Notes under the pieces: model-generated
What the model was told of the DNA's origin: nothing
What the model saw: the letters and a program-made list of their open reading frames with translations, nothing else
Databases searched by the model: none
From: VRUE01 sp035712345
GTDB taxonomy: Bacteria; Actinomycetota; Thermoleophilia; Solirubrobacterales; 70-9
NCBI GenBank assembly: GCA_035712345.1
Contig: DASTAY010000057.1
Coordinates: 29,881 to 93,880, forward strand
Direction of reading: 5' to 3'
Length of the DNA: 64,000 bases
Program-made: the position numbers and the translations under genes
In this document: positions 31,093-39,375 of the stretch, in pieces
How the letters are laid out: each line of letters starts with the position of its first letter
How positions within the stretch are numbered: the stretch's first letter is position 1

Positions 31093-33361
31093 ACGAGGCC
31101 CTCATGCTCCTCATCAGCTCGAGTGCCCCCGCCTTGTGCAGCGGTTCGTTGAGGTTGCCGCACTTGGGGCTCTGCACGCAGGAGGGGCAGCCCGCCTCGC
31201 ACGGGCACTCGGCGATCAGGCGCTCGGCGTCGCCGAGCAGGCGCTCGAACTGCTCGTAGCCGCGCAGGGTTATCCCCACCCCTCCCGGATGCCCGTCGTA
31301 GATGAAGATCGTCGCGCGGCCGGTTTGGAAGTGAACGTTGGTCGAAAGGCCGCCGATATCCCAGCGGTCGCACATCGCGATCAGCGGCAGCACCGCGATC
31401 TGGCCGTGCTCGGTCGCATGCAGGGCGCCGAGCAGGACGTCGGGCGGCAGCGCCCCGCTGAGCCGTTCCGGCAGCACGTACCAGAGCGCCTGGGTGACGA
31501 AGTGCTGCTCGGGCAGCTCGAGCGCGACGATGTCGATCGGCTCCTGCTCGGAGATCGAGACCCGCTGGAAGGCGATCACCTGCTCGCTGACCGAGACCTC
31601 GCCGAAGTGCAGCTCGACGCCGGAGGTGGTGCGCTGCTCCCGCAGTCGCTCGATGTAGATCTCGGTCTCCTTTTTCGGCCGCGTGTACCAGTCGCCGTCG
31701 AAGCGGTCGACGATCGCCCGCCGCCCCTCGACGTCGAGCTGCTCGACCTCATAGGAGCGTCCCAGGTGCAGGTAGATCGCGCCGGGGTGGATAGTGGTGA
31801 AGGCGCGCTCGGTCTCGACCAGGCCGAGCATCTCGCCGGAGTCGCGCTCGATCACCGCGACCGAGTCGGCCGAAGCCGAGCGCAAGGGGATCTTGGCGGC
31901 GACGAACTCGCTACGGACGGGCAGGATGCGCCCGCCCGCGCGCCTCAATTCGCCCGCCGAGACCAATCGCTCGGTCCGCTCGCGCCAGCCCTCGCCGAAG
32001 ACCTCGTCGTCCGCTGAGCTGAGCGGCAGCTCATACGCCGCTGCAACCATGTGGCGCGAGGCGATCTGCTCACTCTCATGGTCGAGGATCGCCGCCTCGA
32101 CCGGCCGCCCGACGAACTCGTCGGGGTGGCGGCAGAAGAACTGGTCGAGCGCGTCGGCGCCGGCGACGTAAAGCGCCAGCCCGCGCCGCAGCCGCCCGGC
32201 CCGGCCCCACATCTGGCGCAGACTGGCGACGGTGCCGGGGAAGGTGACGCAGATCGCCGCGTCGAGCTCGCCGACGTCGATGCCCAGCTCGAGCGCATCG
32301 GTGGCGACCACGGCGAGCAGGTCGCCGGCGGCCAGTCGCGCCTCGATCTCGCGCCGCTGCTGCGGCGTGTAGCCGCCTCGGTAGGGGGCGATCCGCGCCG
32401 CCAGCTCGGGCTTGCCGCGCCGCTGCAGCGATTCCCCGGCGAAGCGCTGGATCAGCTCGATCCCGCGCCGGCTTTTGAGGAAGCAGATCGTGCGCACGCC
32501 CTGGGAGACCAGCTCGGCGAGCAGATCCGCCGCCTCCGAGAGAGCCGAGCGGCGCGTCCCGCTCGCCTTGTCGATCAGCGGCGGATTCCACATCGCGATC
32601 TCACGGCCGGCCCGCGGCGCGCCGTCGTCGTCGACCAGCTCGAACGGCTCGCCGACCAACCGCTCTGCCAGCTCGACCGGGTTGGCGATCGTCGCCGAGG
32701 CGAGCAGGAAGCGTGGCTCGGCGCCGTAGGCGCGCGCCAGCCGTCGCAGCCGTCGCAGCACGTTGGCGACGTGGGAGCCGAAGACGCCGCGGTAGGTGTG
32801 CGCCTCGTCGACCACGACCCAACCGAGGTTGGCGAGGAAGTCCCCCCAGCTCTTGTGGTTGGGCAGCAGGCCGACGTGGAGCATGTCGGGGTTGGTGAGG
32901 ACGAGGTTGTTGCGGCGCCGGATCGCCGGGCGCTCCTCGCGCGGCGTGTCGCCGTCGTAGATCGCCTCGCGCAGGCCGGGCGGGCGCAGCGCCGCCAGCT
33001 TGCGCGCCTGATCCTGCGCCAGCGCCTTGGTCGGGTAGAGGTAGAGCGCTCGCCGCTTCGAGTCGCGGGCGATTCCGTCGAGCACGGGCAGGTTGAAGGC
33101 GAGGCTCTTGCCCGAGGCGGTGCCACTGGTGATCACCAGGTTCGAGGCGCCGGCCGCCCTCAGGGCATCCCGCTGGTGCGAGTAGAGCCGCTCGATCCCG
33201 ACCCGGCCGAGCGCCTCGACCAAGCCCCGGTCGAGCGAGCGCGGCATCGCCACCGGCTGCGCCGGACGCTCCGGCTCGCTGCTCTCGGCGACGATCCGCC
33301 CGTCGCGCCGCGCGGGGTCGATCGCAATCGACCAGGGCGTCTCCAGCAGGCTCTTAGCCAT
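31091..33361 (-). CDS. DEAD/DEAH-box helicase with DUF1998/MZB zinc domain
   Basis: 756 residues from ATG 33361. Motif I (SGTASGKSLAFNLP, about 80), motif II (VVVDEAHTYRGVFGSH, about 185), motif III (LASATIANP) and motif VI-type (QMWGRAGRLRRG, about 385) identify a superfamily 2 DNA helicase. The C terminus has a DUF1998-like domain and four cysteines (ECPCEAGCPSCVQSPKCGN, near 730) of the MrfA/YprA branch, which repairs mitomycin-type DNA lesions. The start lies 8 nt inside the end of folP (ATGGCTAA), and an earlier in-frame ATG at 33394 falls in the loop of a palindrome, so 33361 is preferred. Confidence 0.88.
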   Translation of the reverse strand: MAKSLLETPWSIAIDPARRDGRIVAESSEPERPAQPVAMPRSLDRGLVEALGRVGIERLYSHQRDALRAAGASNLVITSGTASGKSLAFNLPVLDGIARDSKRRALYLYPTKALAQDQARKLAALRPPGLREAIYDGDTPREERPAIRRRNNLVLTNPDMLHVGLLPNHKSWGDFLANLGWVVVDEAHTYRGVFGSHVANVLRRLRRLARAYGAEPRFLLASATIANPVELAERLVGEPFELVDDDGAPRAGREIAMWNPPLIDKASGTRRSALSEAADLLAELVSQGVRTICFLKSRRGIELIQRFAGESLQRRGKPELAARIAPYRGGYTPQQRREIEARLAAGDLLAVVATDALELGIDVGELDAAICVTFPGTVASLRQMWGRAGRLRRGLALYVAGADALDQFFCRHPDEFVGRPVEAAILDHESEQIASRHMVAAAYELPLSSADDEVFGEGWRERTERLVSAGELRRAGGRILPVRSEFVAAKIPLRSASADSVAVIERDSGEMLGLVETERAFTTIHPGAIYLHLGRSYEVEQLDVEGRRAIVDRFDGDWYTRPKKETEIYIERLREQRTTSGVELHFGEVSVSEQVIAFQRVSISEQEPIDIVALELPEQHFVTQALWYVLPERLSGALPPDVLLGALHATEHGQIAVLPLIAMCDRWDIGGLSTNVHFQTGRATIFIYDGHPGGVGITLRGYEQFERLLGDAERLIAECPCEAGCPSCVQSPKCGNLNEPLHKAGALELMRSMRAS

Positions 33362-34241
33362 CCGCCTCTGCCCTACCTGGCGACTTAGTCGCATTATTTG
33401 CGACTAAGTCGCCAGAGACAATCCGACCCGCGACGCGTACCGCCTGCAAGGTGCTTCGGTCGTGGATGCGCAGGACGTCGGCGCCCTCGCGCACCGCCAG
33501 GGTCGCCGCAGCGACCGTCCCCCACTCGCGCTCGCCCGGAGGCAGCCGCCCCTCCCAGCTTCCCGCCAGCACCTCGCCGACGAAGTCCTTGCGAGACAGC
33601 GAGACGTAGAGCGCCGGGCCGAGCTCGCGCAGCTCGCCGAGGCGCCGCAGGATCTCCAGGTCCTGCTCGGTCGTGAGGTCGAAGTCGAGTCCGGGGTCGA
33701 TCGCGATCTGCTCCTCCGAGACCCCAAGTCGCGAGGCCACCTCGACTCTCCCCCCGAACCACGACTTCAGGTGCTCCACCACGTTGTCGTACTCGCGCGG
33801 CGGTCGGTCGACCCGCGGCGGCCCCTCGATATGCATCAGCACGTAGCCACAGCCGCTGGCGGCGACCAGCTCGAACATCTCCTCGGAGCCGCCGGAGATG
33901 TCGTTGACCGCGACGGCGCCGGCCTCGAGCGCCCGCCGCGCCACCTCGACCGAGAAGGTGTCGGCTGAGATCGGCACGCCCGCCCCGGCCAGGCCCTCGA
34001 TTGCCGGGATCAGCGCCCCCGCCTCGTCGTCGGCCCCGACCGGCGGCCCGCTGCGCGCCGCCACGGCCCCCACGTCGAGCATGTCGAAGCCGGCCTCGAC
34101 CAGTCCCGACCCGTCCGCGACCGCCTGCTCCGGCGTGCCGCTGCGCGCCCCCTCGAACATCGAGTCGACGGTGACGTTGACGATCCCCGCCGCCAGCGGC
34201 TGCTCCAGCTCCAGGGTCCTGTCGGCCAACCGCCAAGGCAC
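33354..34241 (-). CDS. folP: Dihydropteroate synthase-like protein
   Basis: 295 residues from GTG 34241. DHPS condenses p-aminobenzoate with hydroxymethyldihydropterin diphosphate in folate synthesis. TIM-barrel landmarks are GIVNVTVDSMFEGA (family GVLNVTPDSFSDGG), DTFSVEVARRALEAGAVAVND, IDPGLDFDLT, SLSRKDFVG (the SxK loop) and VLRIHD. The first motif differs from the usual sequence (VTVDSM for VTPDSF), so it may be a divergent DHPS or a paralogue with another role. A TACGGT hexamer lies 6 nt before the GTG. The last codons include the palindromic repeat at 33377-33415 and overlap the helicase start by 8 nt. Confidence 0.82.
   Translation of the reverse strand: MPWRLADRTLELEQPLAAGIVNVTVDSMFEGARSGTPEQAVADGSGLVEAGFDMLDVGAVAARSGPPVGADDEAGALIPAIEGLAGAGVPISADTFSVEVARRALEAGAVAVNDISGGSEEMFELVAASGCGYVLMHIEGPPRVDRPPREYDNVVEHLKSWFGGRVEVASRLGVSEEQIAIDPGLDFDLTTEQDLEILRRLGELRELGPALYVSLSRKDFVGEVLAGSWEGRLPPGEREWGTVAAATLAVREGADVLRIHDRSTLQAVRVAGRIVSGDLVANNATKSPGRAEADG
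33377..33415. repeat. Palindromic element, family D, inside the end of folP
   Basis: Perfect inverted repeat of 17 bp arms, CTGGCGACTTAGTCGCA (33377-33393) and complement (33399-33415), loop TTATT. It encodes the residues LVANNATKSP near the folP C terminus. The beginning CTGGCGACTTA matches the element in the crcB end (4119-4129). Confidence 0.85.
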
Positions 34242-34265
34242 GTCGCTACCGTAGCGACCGCGCCG
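34242..34265. promoter_or_regulatory. Bidirectional promoter between folP and a HAD gene
   Basis: 24 nt containing the dyad GTCGCTAC-C-GTAGCGAC. On the minus strand TACGGT (34253-34248) lies 6 nt before the folP GTG; on the plus strand TACCGT (34247-34252) lies 13 nt before the HAD ATG. Both genes can be served by this short region, folP as a leaderless mRNA. Confidence 0.5.
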
Positions 34266-35081
34266 ATGCCGCTGCGATGCGTCTACACCGATCTCGACGG
34301 GACCCTGCTCGGCAAGGGCAGCTCGCTGTACCGCGATGCCGACGGCAGCTTCTCCCTTGCCCAGTCGCGCGGGCTCGAAACCTGCCACCGGGCCGGGGTC
34401 GAGGTTGTGATCATGTCCGGCCGGCGCGAGCCCCAGGTCCACGAGGCGGCCCGCCTGATGGGACAGACCTCCTACATCTACGAGGCCGGCTGCGCCGTCG
34501 CGATCGACGGCGAGACGACGCTCCTGACCGGCCAGCTCGTGCCGGACGAGGAGGGAACCGTCTACGAGAAGCTCGAGCGCGCCGGCGTGCCCAAGTTGCT
34601 CTTCGAGCACTTCGAGGGGCGGCTCGAGTACCACTCGCCCTGGCACCACGGCCGCGTCCTCTCCCATCTCTTCCGCGGCAAGGTCGACGTCGCGGAGGCG
34701 AACGAGCTGCTCGCCGGCCACGGCCATGACGACCTGCGCCTGCTCGACAACGGCGCGATCGGCCGTGAGATGGCGTCGATCGACGGCCCCACCCACGCCT
34801 ACCACCTGGTGCCGAAGACGGTCAGCAAGGCCGGGGCCGTCGCCGCCCACGCCCGCGCCCGCGGCTTCGAGCCAGCCGATTGCATCGCCGTCGGCGACTC
34901 GGTCGAGGATCTCGAGGTCGCCGCCGCGGTGGGCCGTTTCTTCGTCGTCGCCAATGGCCCCGAGCGCGACCCCGGCCTGCGCGCTGCGCTCGCCTCCTGG
35001 GACAACGTCACCGTCACCGAGGGCGCGATGGGCGACGGCTTCTACGAGGCGGTCGTCTCGACTCTGATGGAACGTCGCTGA
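34266..35081 (+). CDS. HAD-superfamily phosphatase, Cof/mannosyl-3-phosphoglycerate phosphatase-like
   Basis: 271 residues. HAD motifs: YTDLDGTLL (motif I, residues 7-15), VIMSGRRE (motif II, about 48), a lysine in KTVSKAGAVAAHA (motif III, about 190) and AVGDSVEDLEVA (motif IV, about 210), with a cap between motifs II and III. This is the type IIB arrangement of Cof-like and MPG phosphatases acting on sugar phosphates. The exact substrate is not clear. It is divergent from folP and followed by a family A palindrome that may terminate it. Confidence 0.85.
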   Translation: MPLRCVYTDLDGTLLGKGSSLYRDADGSFSLAQSRGLETCHRAGVEVVIMSGRREPQVHEAARLMGQTSYIYEAGCAVAIDGETTLLTGQLVPDEEGTVYEKLERAGVPKLLFEHFEGRLEYHSPWHHGRVLSHLFRGKVDVAEANELLAGHGHDDLRLLDNGAIGREMASIDGPTHAYHLVPKTVSKAGAVAAHARARGFEPADCIAVGDSVEDLEVAAAVGRFFVVANGPERDPGLRAALASWDNVTVTEGAMGDGFYEAVVSTLMERR

Positions 35082-35082
35082 C

Positions 35083-35135
35083 CCAACGCCGTAGAGGTTT
35101 GGTCCGGTATGCGGCTCAAACCTCTACGGCGTTGG
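35083..35135. repeat. Palindromic intergenic element, family A, copy 3
   Basis: Perfect 18-bp arms CCAACGCCGTAGAGGTTT (35083-35100) and complement (35118-35135), loop GGTCCGGTATGCGGCTC. Lies between the HAD gene and the DtxR-type regulator. The arm and the loop words GTCCGG and TATGCG are shared with the other copies. Confidence 0.85.
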
Positions 35136-35160
35136 TGGGGCGCTGGGTAGTATCGGGCCG

Positions 35161-35868
35161 ATGGAGAACGCGACCGTCGCCGAGCAGGAGTACCTGGAGA
35201 TCATGTTCTGGATCGACGAGGCCGGGCTGCCGATGACCGGCGCCAACATCGCCCGCGCGATGCAGCTCTCGCCGCCGACGGTGCACGAGATGGTCGGCCG
35301 CCTGGTCGGCGACGGCTACGTTGAGCGCAACGCCGACAAATCGCTCGCCTTCACCGAGTCCGGCCGCGAGCACGCCAGCTACATCGTCCGCCGCCACCGC
35401 ATGATCGAGCGCTTCCTCACCGACGTTCTCGGCATCCCCTGGGACGAGGTTCACGAGGAGGCGGAGCGGATCGAGCACGCGATGTCCCCTGTGCTGGAGG
35501 AGCGCATGCGAGCGGCGATCGGCGACGCGACCACCTGCCCGCACGGCCACCCGATCGTCGAGGGCGCGCGCGAGACCGGCTCGCTGCTGGCCGACGTCGA
35601 GGTCGGCGCCAAAATCTGCGTGCTGCGCTTCGAGAACGAGGCCGAGGAGCTGCTGCACTACCTCAAAGCGGCGGGCCTGGAGCCCGGCCTGGAGGGCACC
35701 GTGGAGAGCTCCGACGAGGGAGGCATCACAATCGCCTCCCCCGACGGCAAGCACCGCGTCTCGCGCAGCGTCGCCGAGACGGTCTCGGTCCGCGCCGACC
35801 CGGCGCCGCCCCCGCGCGCCGCGATCCCCGAGCAGCTGGTGCTCTCCAGCGACCGCTACGGCCGCTGA
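35161..35868 (+). CDS. DtxR/MntR-family metal-dependent transcriptional regulator
   Basis: 235 residues in the DtxR layout: winged helix (about 6-65, with SPPTVHEMVGRLVGDGYVE as recognition region), helical metal-binding and dimerisation domain (about 70-145, with HRMIERFLTDVLGIPWDEVHEEAERIEHAMS carrying the His and Glu ligands and CPHGHPI), and a C-terminal FeoA/SH3-like domain (about 150-215). It senses Fe(II) or Mn(II) and represses uptake genes. The target genes are not in view. TAGTAT lies 7 nt before the ATG, so the mRNA is probably leaderless. Confidence 0.9.
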   Translation: MENATVAEQEYLEIMFWIDEAGLPMTGANIARAMQLSPPTVHEMVGRLVGDGYVERNADKSLAFTESGREHASYIVRRHRMIERFLTDVLGIPWDEVHEEAERIEHAMSPVLEERMRAAIGDATTCPHGHPIVEGARETGSLLADVEVGAKICVLRFENEAEELLHYLKAAGLEPGLEGTVESSDEGGITIASPDGKHRVSRSVAETVSVRADPAPPPRAAIPEQLVLSSDRYGR

Positions 35869-35880
35869 GACGGCTGCAAA

Positions 35881-37062
35881 TCAGAACGCTCCGATGCCGA
35901 GCGGCGTGCCCACTCCGGTCGGGCCGTCGTAACCGGCGGCGGCCTTGCACATGACCGTCGAGCATCTGCCGTTGGAGCCGCTCGTCACGTCATGCAGGAC
36001 GCTCGCGTCGCCGAGATGGCCGTAGAGGCCGGAGGCGGCGGGGAGGCCCGACGGCAGCCCGCCCGCGAGGGCGTAGACTCCGGCCACCAGCGGCGAGGAG
36101 AGGCTCGTGCCGCCGACCTGGAACCAACCGCTGCGGCCCTGGTACTTGACGGAGTCATAGACGGCGGCGCCCGTGCTCGGGTTCGCGTCGGCTGCGACGT
36201 CGGCCGTACCCCGCTTACCGCTGCAGGCGGTGAGGAAGCTCTGCCAAGGCTGCGCCGTCAAGTACTTGCTGCAGCCGCTGCCGGCGCCGCTCCAAACGGC
36301 CTCGCTGCCGTAACCGCCTGCGGAGTTGAGCGTCAGCGTCGTGCCACCGACGGTGATCACGTAGGGCGAGGCCGCCGGGTAGCCGAAGGAGCCGTAGCCG
36401 CTGTCGCCCGAAGAGACGGTGATCGCGACACCAGGGTGGTTGTAAGCGGTGTCGCCGACCTCGCTGGAGAACTCCGAGCCACCGTAGCTGTTGGAGATCT
36501 CGGTGGCGCCGAGCGCGGCCGCGGTGTTGACGGAGGCGGCGAGGTCGGCGAGGCTGCTCGAGTTGGCCTCGACGAGGAGGACCTTGCAGTTGGGACAGGT
36601 CGCGTGCGCGACCTCGACGTCGAGGGCGATCTCCAGGTCCCATCCGCTGTTCGTCTGGGGGAAGGGGCCAGCGGCGCTGCCGCTCTGGTTGACCTTTTCG
36701 AAGCACGGATTGGCGCTATTGCACAGCGGCAGGCCGAACTGCTGGCTGTAGGTGTTCAGATCGGCGGCGATGTTGGGGTCGTCGTAGGCATCGACGATCG
36801 CGATCGTCTGCCCGGCGGGCGCGGCGCTCGGCAGGCCGTAGGCGCTGTGGAACTGCACCGGACCGTAGCCCTTCGGCGTCGTGCTCGCCAGCGGCGCTCC
36901 CCTGCCGTCGGTGACGACGTGGGCGGCGCAGCGGCCGCTGCCCGAGACGGCCGGGCCTGGACACACAGGGCGCTGCGAGGCGCTTGCCGGCGCCACTGCA
37001 AGGCCGAATGACGCCGCCATGGCGATCACCGCCGAAACTGCCTCAACCCGAAACCCGCGCAT
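35881..37062 (-). CDS. Secreted sedolisin-like (S53) serine peptidase
   Basis: 393 residues with a signal peptide (VIAMAASFGLAVAPASA, cleavage near residue 29). Catalytic landmarks of sedolisins: TNSGWDLEIALDVEVAHA with the Glu and Asp of the Ser-Glu-Asp triad (about 138-155), VSSGDSGYGSFG with the oxyanion Asp, and GGTSLSSPLVAGV with the nucleophile Ser (about 320). Sedolisins are acid-active secreted peptidases; no large prodomain is visible here, so it resembles the short, domain-only versions. Cysteine pairs suggest disulfides. It is convergent with the DtxR-type gene, 12 nt from its end. Confidence 0.85.
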   Translation of the reverse strand: MRGFRVEAVSAVIAMAASFGLAVAPASASQRPVCPGPAVSGSGRCAAHVVTDGRGAPLASTTPKGYGPVQFHSAYGLPSAAPAGQTIAIVDAYDDPNIAADLNTYSQQFGLPLCNSANPCFEKVNQSGSAAGPFPQTNSGWDLEIALDVEVAHATCPNCKVLLVEANSSSLADLAASVNTAAALGATEISNSYGGSEFSSEVGDTAYNHPGVAITVSSGDSGYGSFGYPAASPYVITVGGTTLTLNSAGGYGSEAVWSGAGSGCSKYLTAQPWQSFLTACSGKRGTADVAADANPSTGAAVYDSVKYQGRSGWFQVGGTSLSSPLVAGVYALAGGLPSGLPAASGLYGHLGDASVLHDVTSGSNGRCSTVMCKAAAGYDGPTGVGTPLGIGAF

Positions 37063-37210
37063 CTCAATCCGCCTTCCTTCGAAGTGACCGCGGAATCCTA
37101 GACGGAATCAGCGCTGAGACGACTGCAAATCGGCGTCTGGCGGTGTCCTCGGTCGGCCGCCTGCGGGTCACGCACTACAAGTGCGCTCCCCTTGCCAGCC
37201 TCCCTGCGTC

Positions 37211-38329
37211 CTAGCCAGACTTGATTTTCGCCGTCTCAGGATGTCTCACGGTCTCCAATGCCCTCGCAATTCGCGAAATTCCCTCGGGGATCCGCTCCGG
37301 CGGCACGCTGGCGAAGGAGAGGCGGAGGCTGTTCTCGCCCCCCTCGATCATGAAGTCGGGCCCGGCGACGAAGGCGACGCCCTCGCCCTTGGCCTCGGCC
37401 AGCAGGGCGGGCGTGTCGGTCCCCTCGGCGAGGTCGAGCCAGAGGAAGTAGCCCCCCTCCGGGACGACGAACTCGGCCTCGGGAAGCTGCTCGCGCAGAG
37501 CGCCGACCAGGGCGTCGCAACGATCGCTCAGGGCGCCCTTGACGAACTCGATGTTGCGGTCCAGCGCGCCGGACTCGCAGAGCTCGAGCACGACCGACTC
37601 GGCCAGCATGTTGGGCGAGATGTAGGTCTCGTTGGCCCGCTTGGCCAGCGTCGCGATCGTCGCCGCAGGCCCGGCGAGGTAGCCGACCCTGACCCCCGGG
37701 CTGACCGTCTTCGAGAACGACGAGGCGTGCACGACCCGTTCTGCCGAGTCGATCGAGAGCATCGACTGGAGCGCCTCGCCTTCGAAGGGCAGCTCGCGGT
37801 AGGGATCGTCCTCGAAGATCAGGAAGTCGTGCTCGGCGGCGAGCTCGACCAGGCGCGTCCGCTTCGCCGCCGAGAGCGTGCAGCCGGCCGGGTTGTGGAA
37901 GTTGGGGATGATGTGGGCGAGCTTGACCGGCCCCCCGGCCAAGGCGGCTTCGAGCTGGGCGAGGTCGACGCCGTCGGCCTCGAGCGATACCGGCACGAGC
38001 TCGACCCCGAGCCGCTGCAGCATCAGCAGCGTGCGGTCGTAGGTCGGCTGCTCGACGATCACCCGGTCGCCGGGCTCGAGCAGGTGCTCGAACAGCATCC
38101 AGCCCGCCTCCAGGGAGCCGTTGGCGATCATCACCTGACCGGCGTCGAGCCCACCGTGCCGCTGGGCCACCCACTGGCAGAGTCCGGGGTGCCCGATCCC
38201 AGTCCCATAGGAAAGCGCCTTTTCCCAGTCCTCCGAGAGCGCCTTCGCAGCGGCGTCCCGCACCGCATCCCTGGGCAGGATGTCGGCGCTGGGAGCTCCC
38301 CTGGCAAATGAAATCGTGTCTTGCGCCAT
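37211..38329 (-). CDS. PLP-dependent aminotransferase, class I/II (LysN/2-aminoadipate-like)
   Basis: 372 residues. Fold type I transaminase: NGSLEAGWMLFEHLLEPGD, the YDRTL region, NFHNPAGCTLS (Asn that contacts PLP), DDPYRELPF and the Schiff-base lysine in ASSFSKTVSPGVRVGY (about residue 222), with the carboxylate-binding LRLSFASV Arg near the end. The close relatives are the single-domain forms related to MocR C-terminal domains and archaeal 2-aminoadipate aminotransferase; substrate is not fixed. The ATG at 38329 follows a low-complexity stretch; no Shine-Dalgarno is obvious. It is separated from sucD by repeat B. Confidence 0.85.
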   Translation of the reverse strand: MAQDTISFARGAPSADILPRDAVRDAAAKALSEDWEKALSYGTGIGHPGLCQWVAQRHGGLDAGQVMIANGSLEAGWMLFEHLLEPGDRVIVEQPTYDRTLLMLQRLGVELVPVSLEADGVDLAQLEAALAGGPVKLAHIIPNFHNPAGCTLSAAKRTRLVELAAEHDFLIFEDDPYRELPFEGEALQSMLSIDSAERVVHASSFSKTVSPGVRVGYLAGPAATIATLAKRANETYISPNMLAESVVLELCESGALDRNIEFVKGALSDRCDALVGALREQLPEAEFVVPEGGYFLWLDLAEGTDTPALLAEAKGEGVAFVAGPDFMIEGGENSLRLSFASVPPERIPEGISRIARALETVRHPETAKIKSG

Positions 38330-38378
38330 CACCAGCGAGCCTAGCAACGGGTTGCAGCAGACGATCTGATGGAGGGGC

Positions 38379-38484
38379 GGGGTGTCCCTCAGGCGCAGCG
38401 GCGTCCGTTTTTCGCCCCAATGCGATTCTCGGACGGCCGCAATTCTCCGGGGCGAAAAACCCAGCCAGCCAGAGGGACACCCCC
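38379..38484. repeat. Nested hairpin element, family B, copy 1
   Basis: About 106 bp with outer arms GGGGTGTCCCTC (38379-38390) and GAGGGACACCCC (38473-38484) and an inner pair around GTTTTTCGCCCC and GGGGCGAAAAAC. A second copy, inverted, lies at 43312-43434 and shares most of the sequence, including the words CAGCGGCGTCCGTTTTTCG and CGGACGGCC. No ORF that looks like protein is here. Confidence 0.8.
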
Positions 38485-38502
38485 TGTTCCTCCTCGCAAC
38501 GC

Positions 38503-39375
38503 CTATCCGCGCAGGACTTCGACGGCGATCCTCGCCGTCTCGGTCGGGCTTTCGCCGACCCGCACGCCCTTGGCCTCGAGCGCTTCCTTCTTTGCCTGCG
38601 CGGTGCCGGAGGAGCCGGAGATGATCGCCCCGGCGTGGCCCATCTGCTTGCCGGGCGGCGCGGTGAAGCCGGCGATGTAGGCGACGACCGGCTTGGAGAT
38701 CTCGGCGGCGATGAACTCGGCCGCCCGCTCCTCGGCGTCGCCGCCGATCTCGCCGACCATCACGATCAGCTCGGTATCCGGGTCGGCCTCGTACAGCTTC
38801 AGGATGTCGATGAAGTCCGAGCCGATGATCGGGTCGCCGCCGATGCCGACGATCGAGGAGTTGCCCTCGCCGGCCTGCTTCAGCTCGTTGCCGATCTGGT
38901 AGGTCAGCGTGCCCGACTTGGAGACGACGCCGATCTTGCCGGGGTCGAAGAACTGGGCGGGGATAATGCCGACGTTGGCCTTGCCGGGCGAGAGTACGCC
39001 CGGGCAGTTCGGCCCGATCAGCCGCACGCCGGCCTCCTTGGCCTTCCAGTAGGTCTTGAGCATGTCGAGCACCGGAATGCCCTCGGTGATCGCGATCACC
39101 GTGTCGACGCCGGACTCGATCGCCTCGTCGATCGCCGGCGCTGCGAAGCGGGCGGGGACGAAGATCATCGAGGTGTTGGCGCCGCGCTCCTCGACCGCCT
39201 CCTCGATCGAGTCGAAGATCGGCACCCCCTCGACGTCCTGGCCGGCCTTGCCGGGGGTGACGCCCGCGACCAGATCGGTGCCGTAAGCGCGGTTGCGCAG
39301 GCCGTGGAAGGAGCCCTCGCGGCCGGTCAGGCCGGAGACGACGAGCTTGGTCTTCTCGTCGATGACGATCGACAT
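38503..39375 (-). CDS. sucD: Succinate-CoA ligase, alpha subunit
   Basis: 290 residues. The TCA-cycle enzyme interconverts succinyl-CoA and succinate with nucleotide triphosphate. Seen are the N-terminal CoA-binding Rossmann part (VSGLTGREGSFH), GPNCPGVLSPG (about 125), and the phosphorylated histidine region GHAGAIISGSSGTAQAKKEAL (about 245). Length is as usual (about 290). The ATG overlaps the sucC stop by one nucleotide (TGATG), so the two are co-translated. Confidence 0.95.
   Translation of the reverse strand: MSIVIDEKTKLVVSGLTGREGSFHGLRNRAYGTDLVAGVTPGKAGQDVEGVPIFDSIEEAVEERGANTSMIFVPARFAAPAIDEAIESGVDTVIAITEGIPVLDMLKTYWKAKEAGVRLIGPNCPGVLSPGKANVGIIPAQFFDPGKIGVVSKSGTLTYQIGNELKQAGEGNSSIVGIGGDPIIGSDFIDILKLYEADPDTELIVMVGEIGGDAEERAAEFIAAEISKPVVAYIAGFTAPPGKQMGHAGAIISGSSGTAQAKKEALEAKGVRVGESPTETARIAVEVLRG

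Noticed and set aside
33394..33394. Upstream ATG for the DEAD-box helicase
   Set aside because: It falls in the loop of a perfect palindrome inside folP; the ATG at 33361 overlaps the folP stop as coupled genes do.
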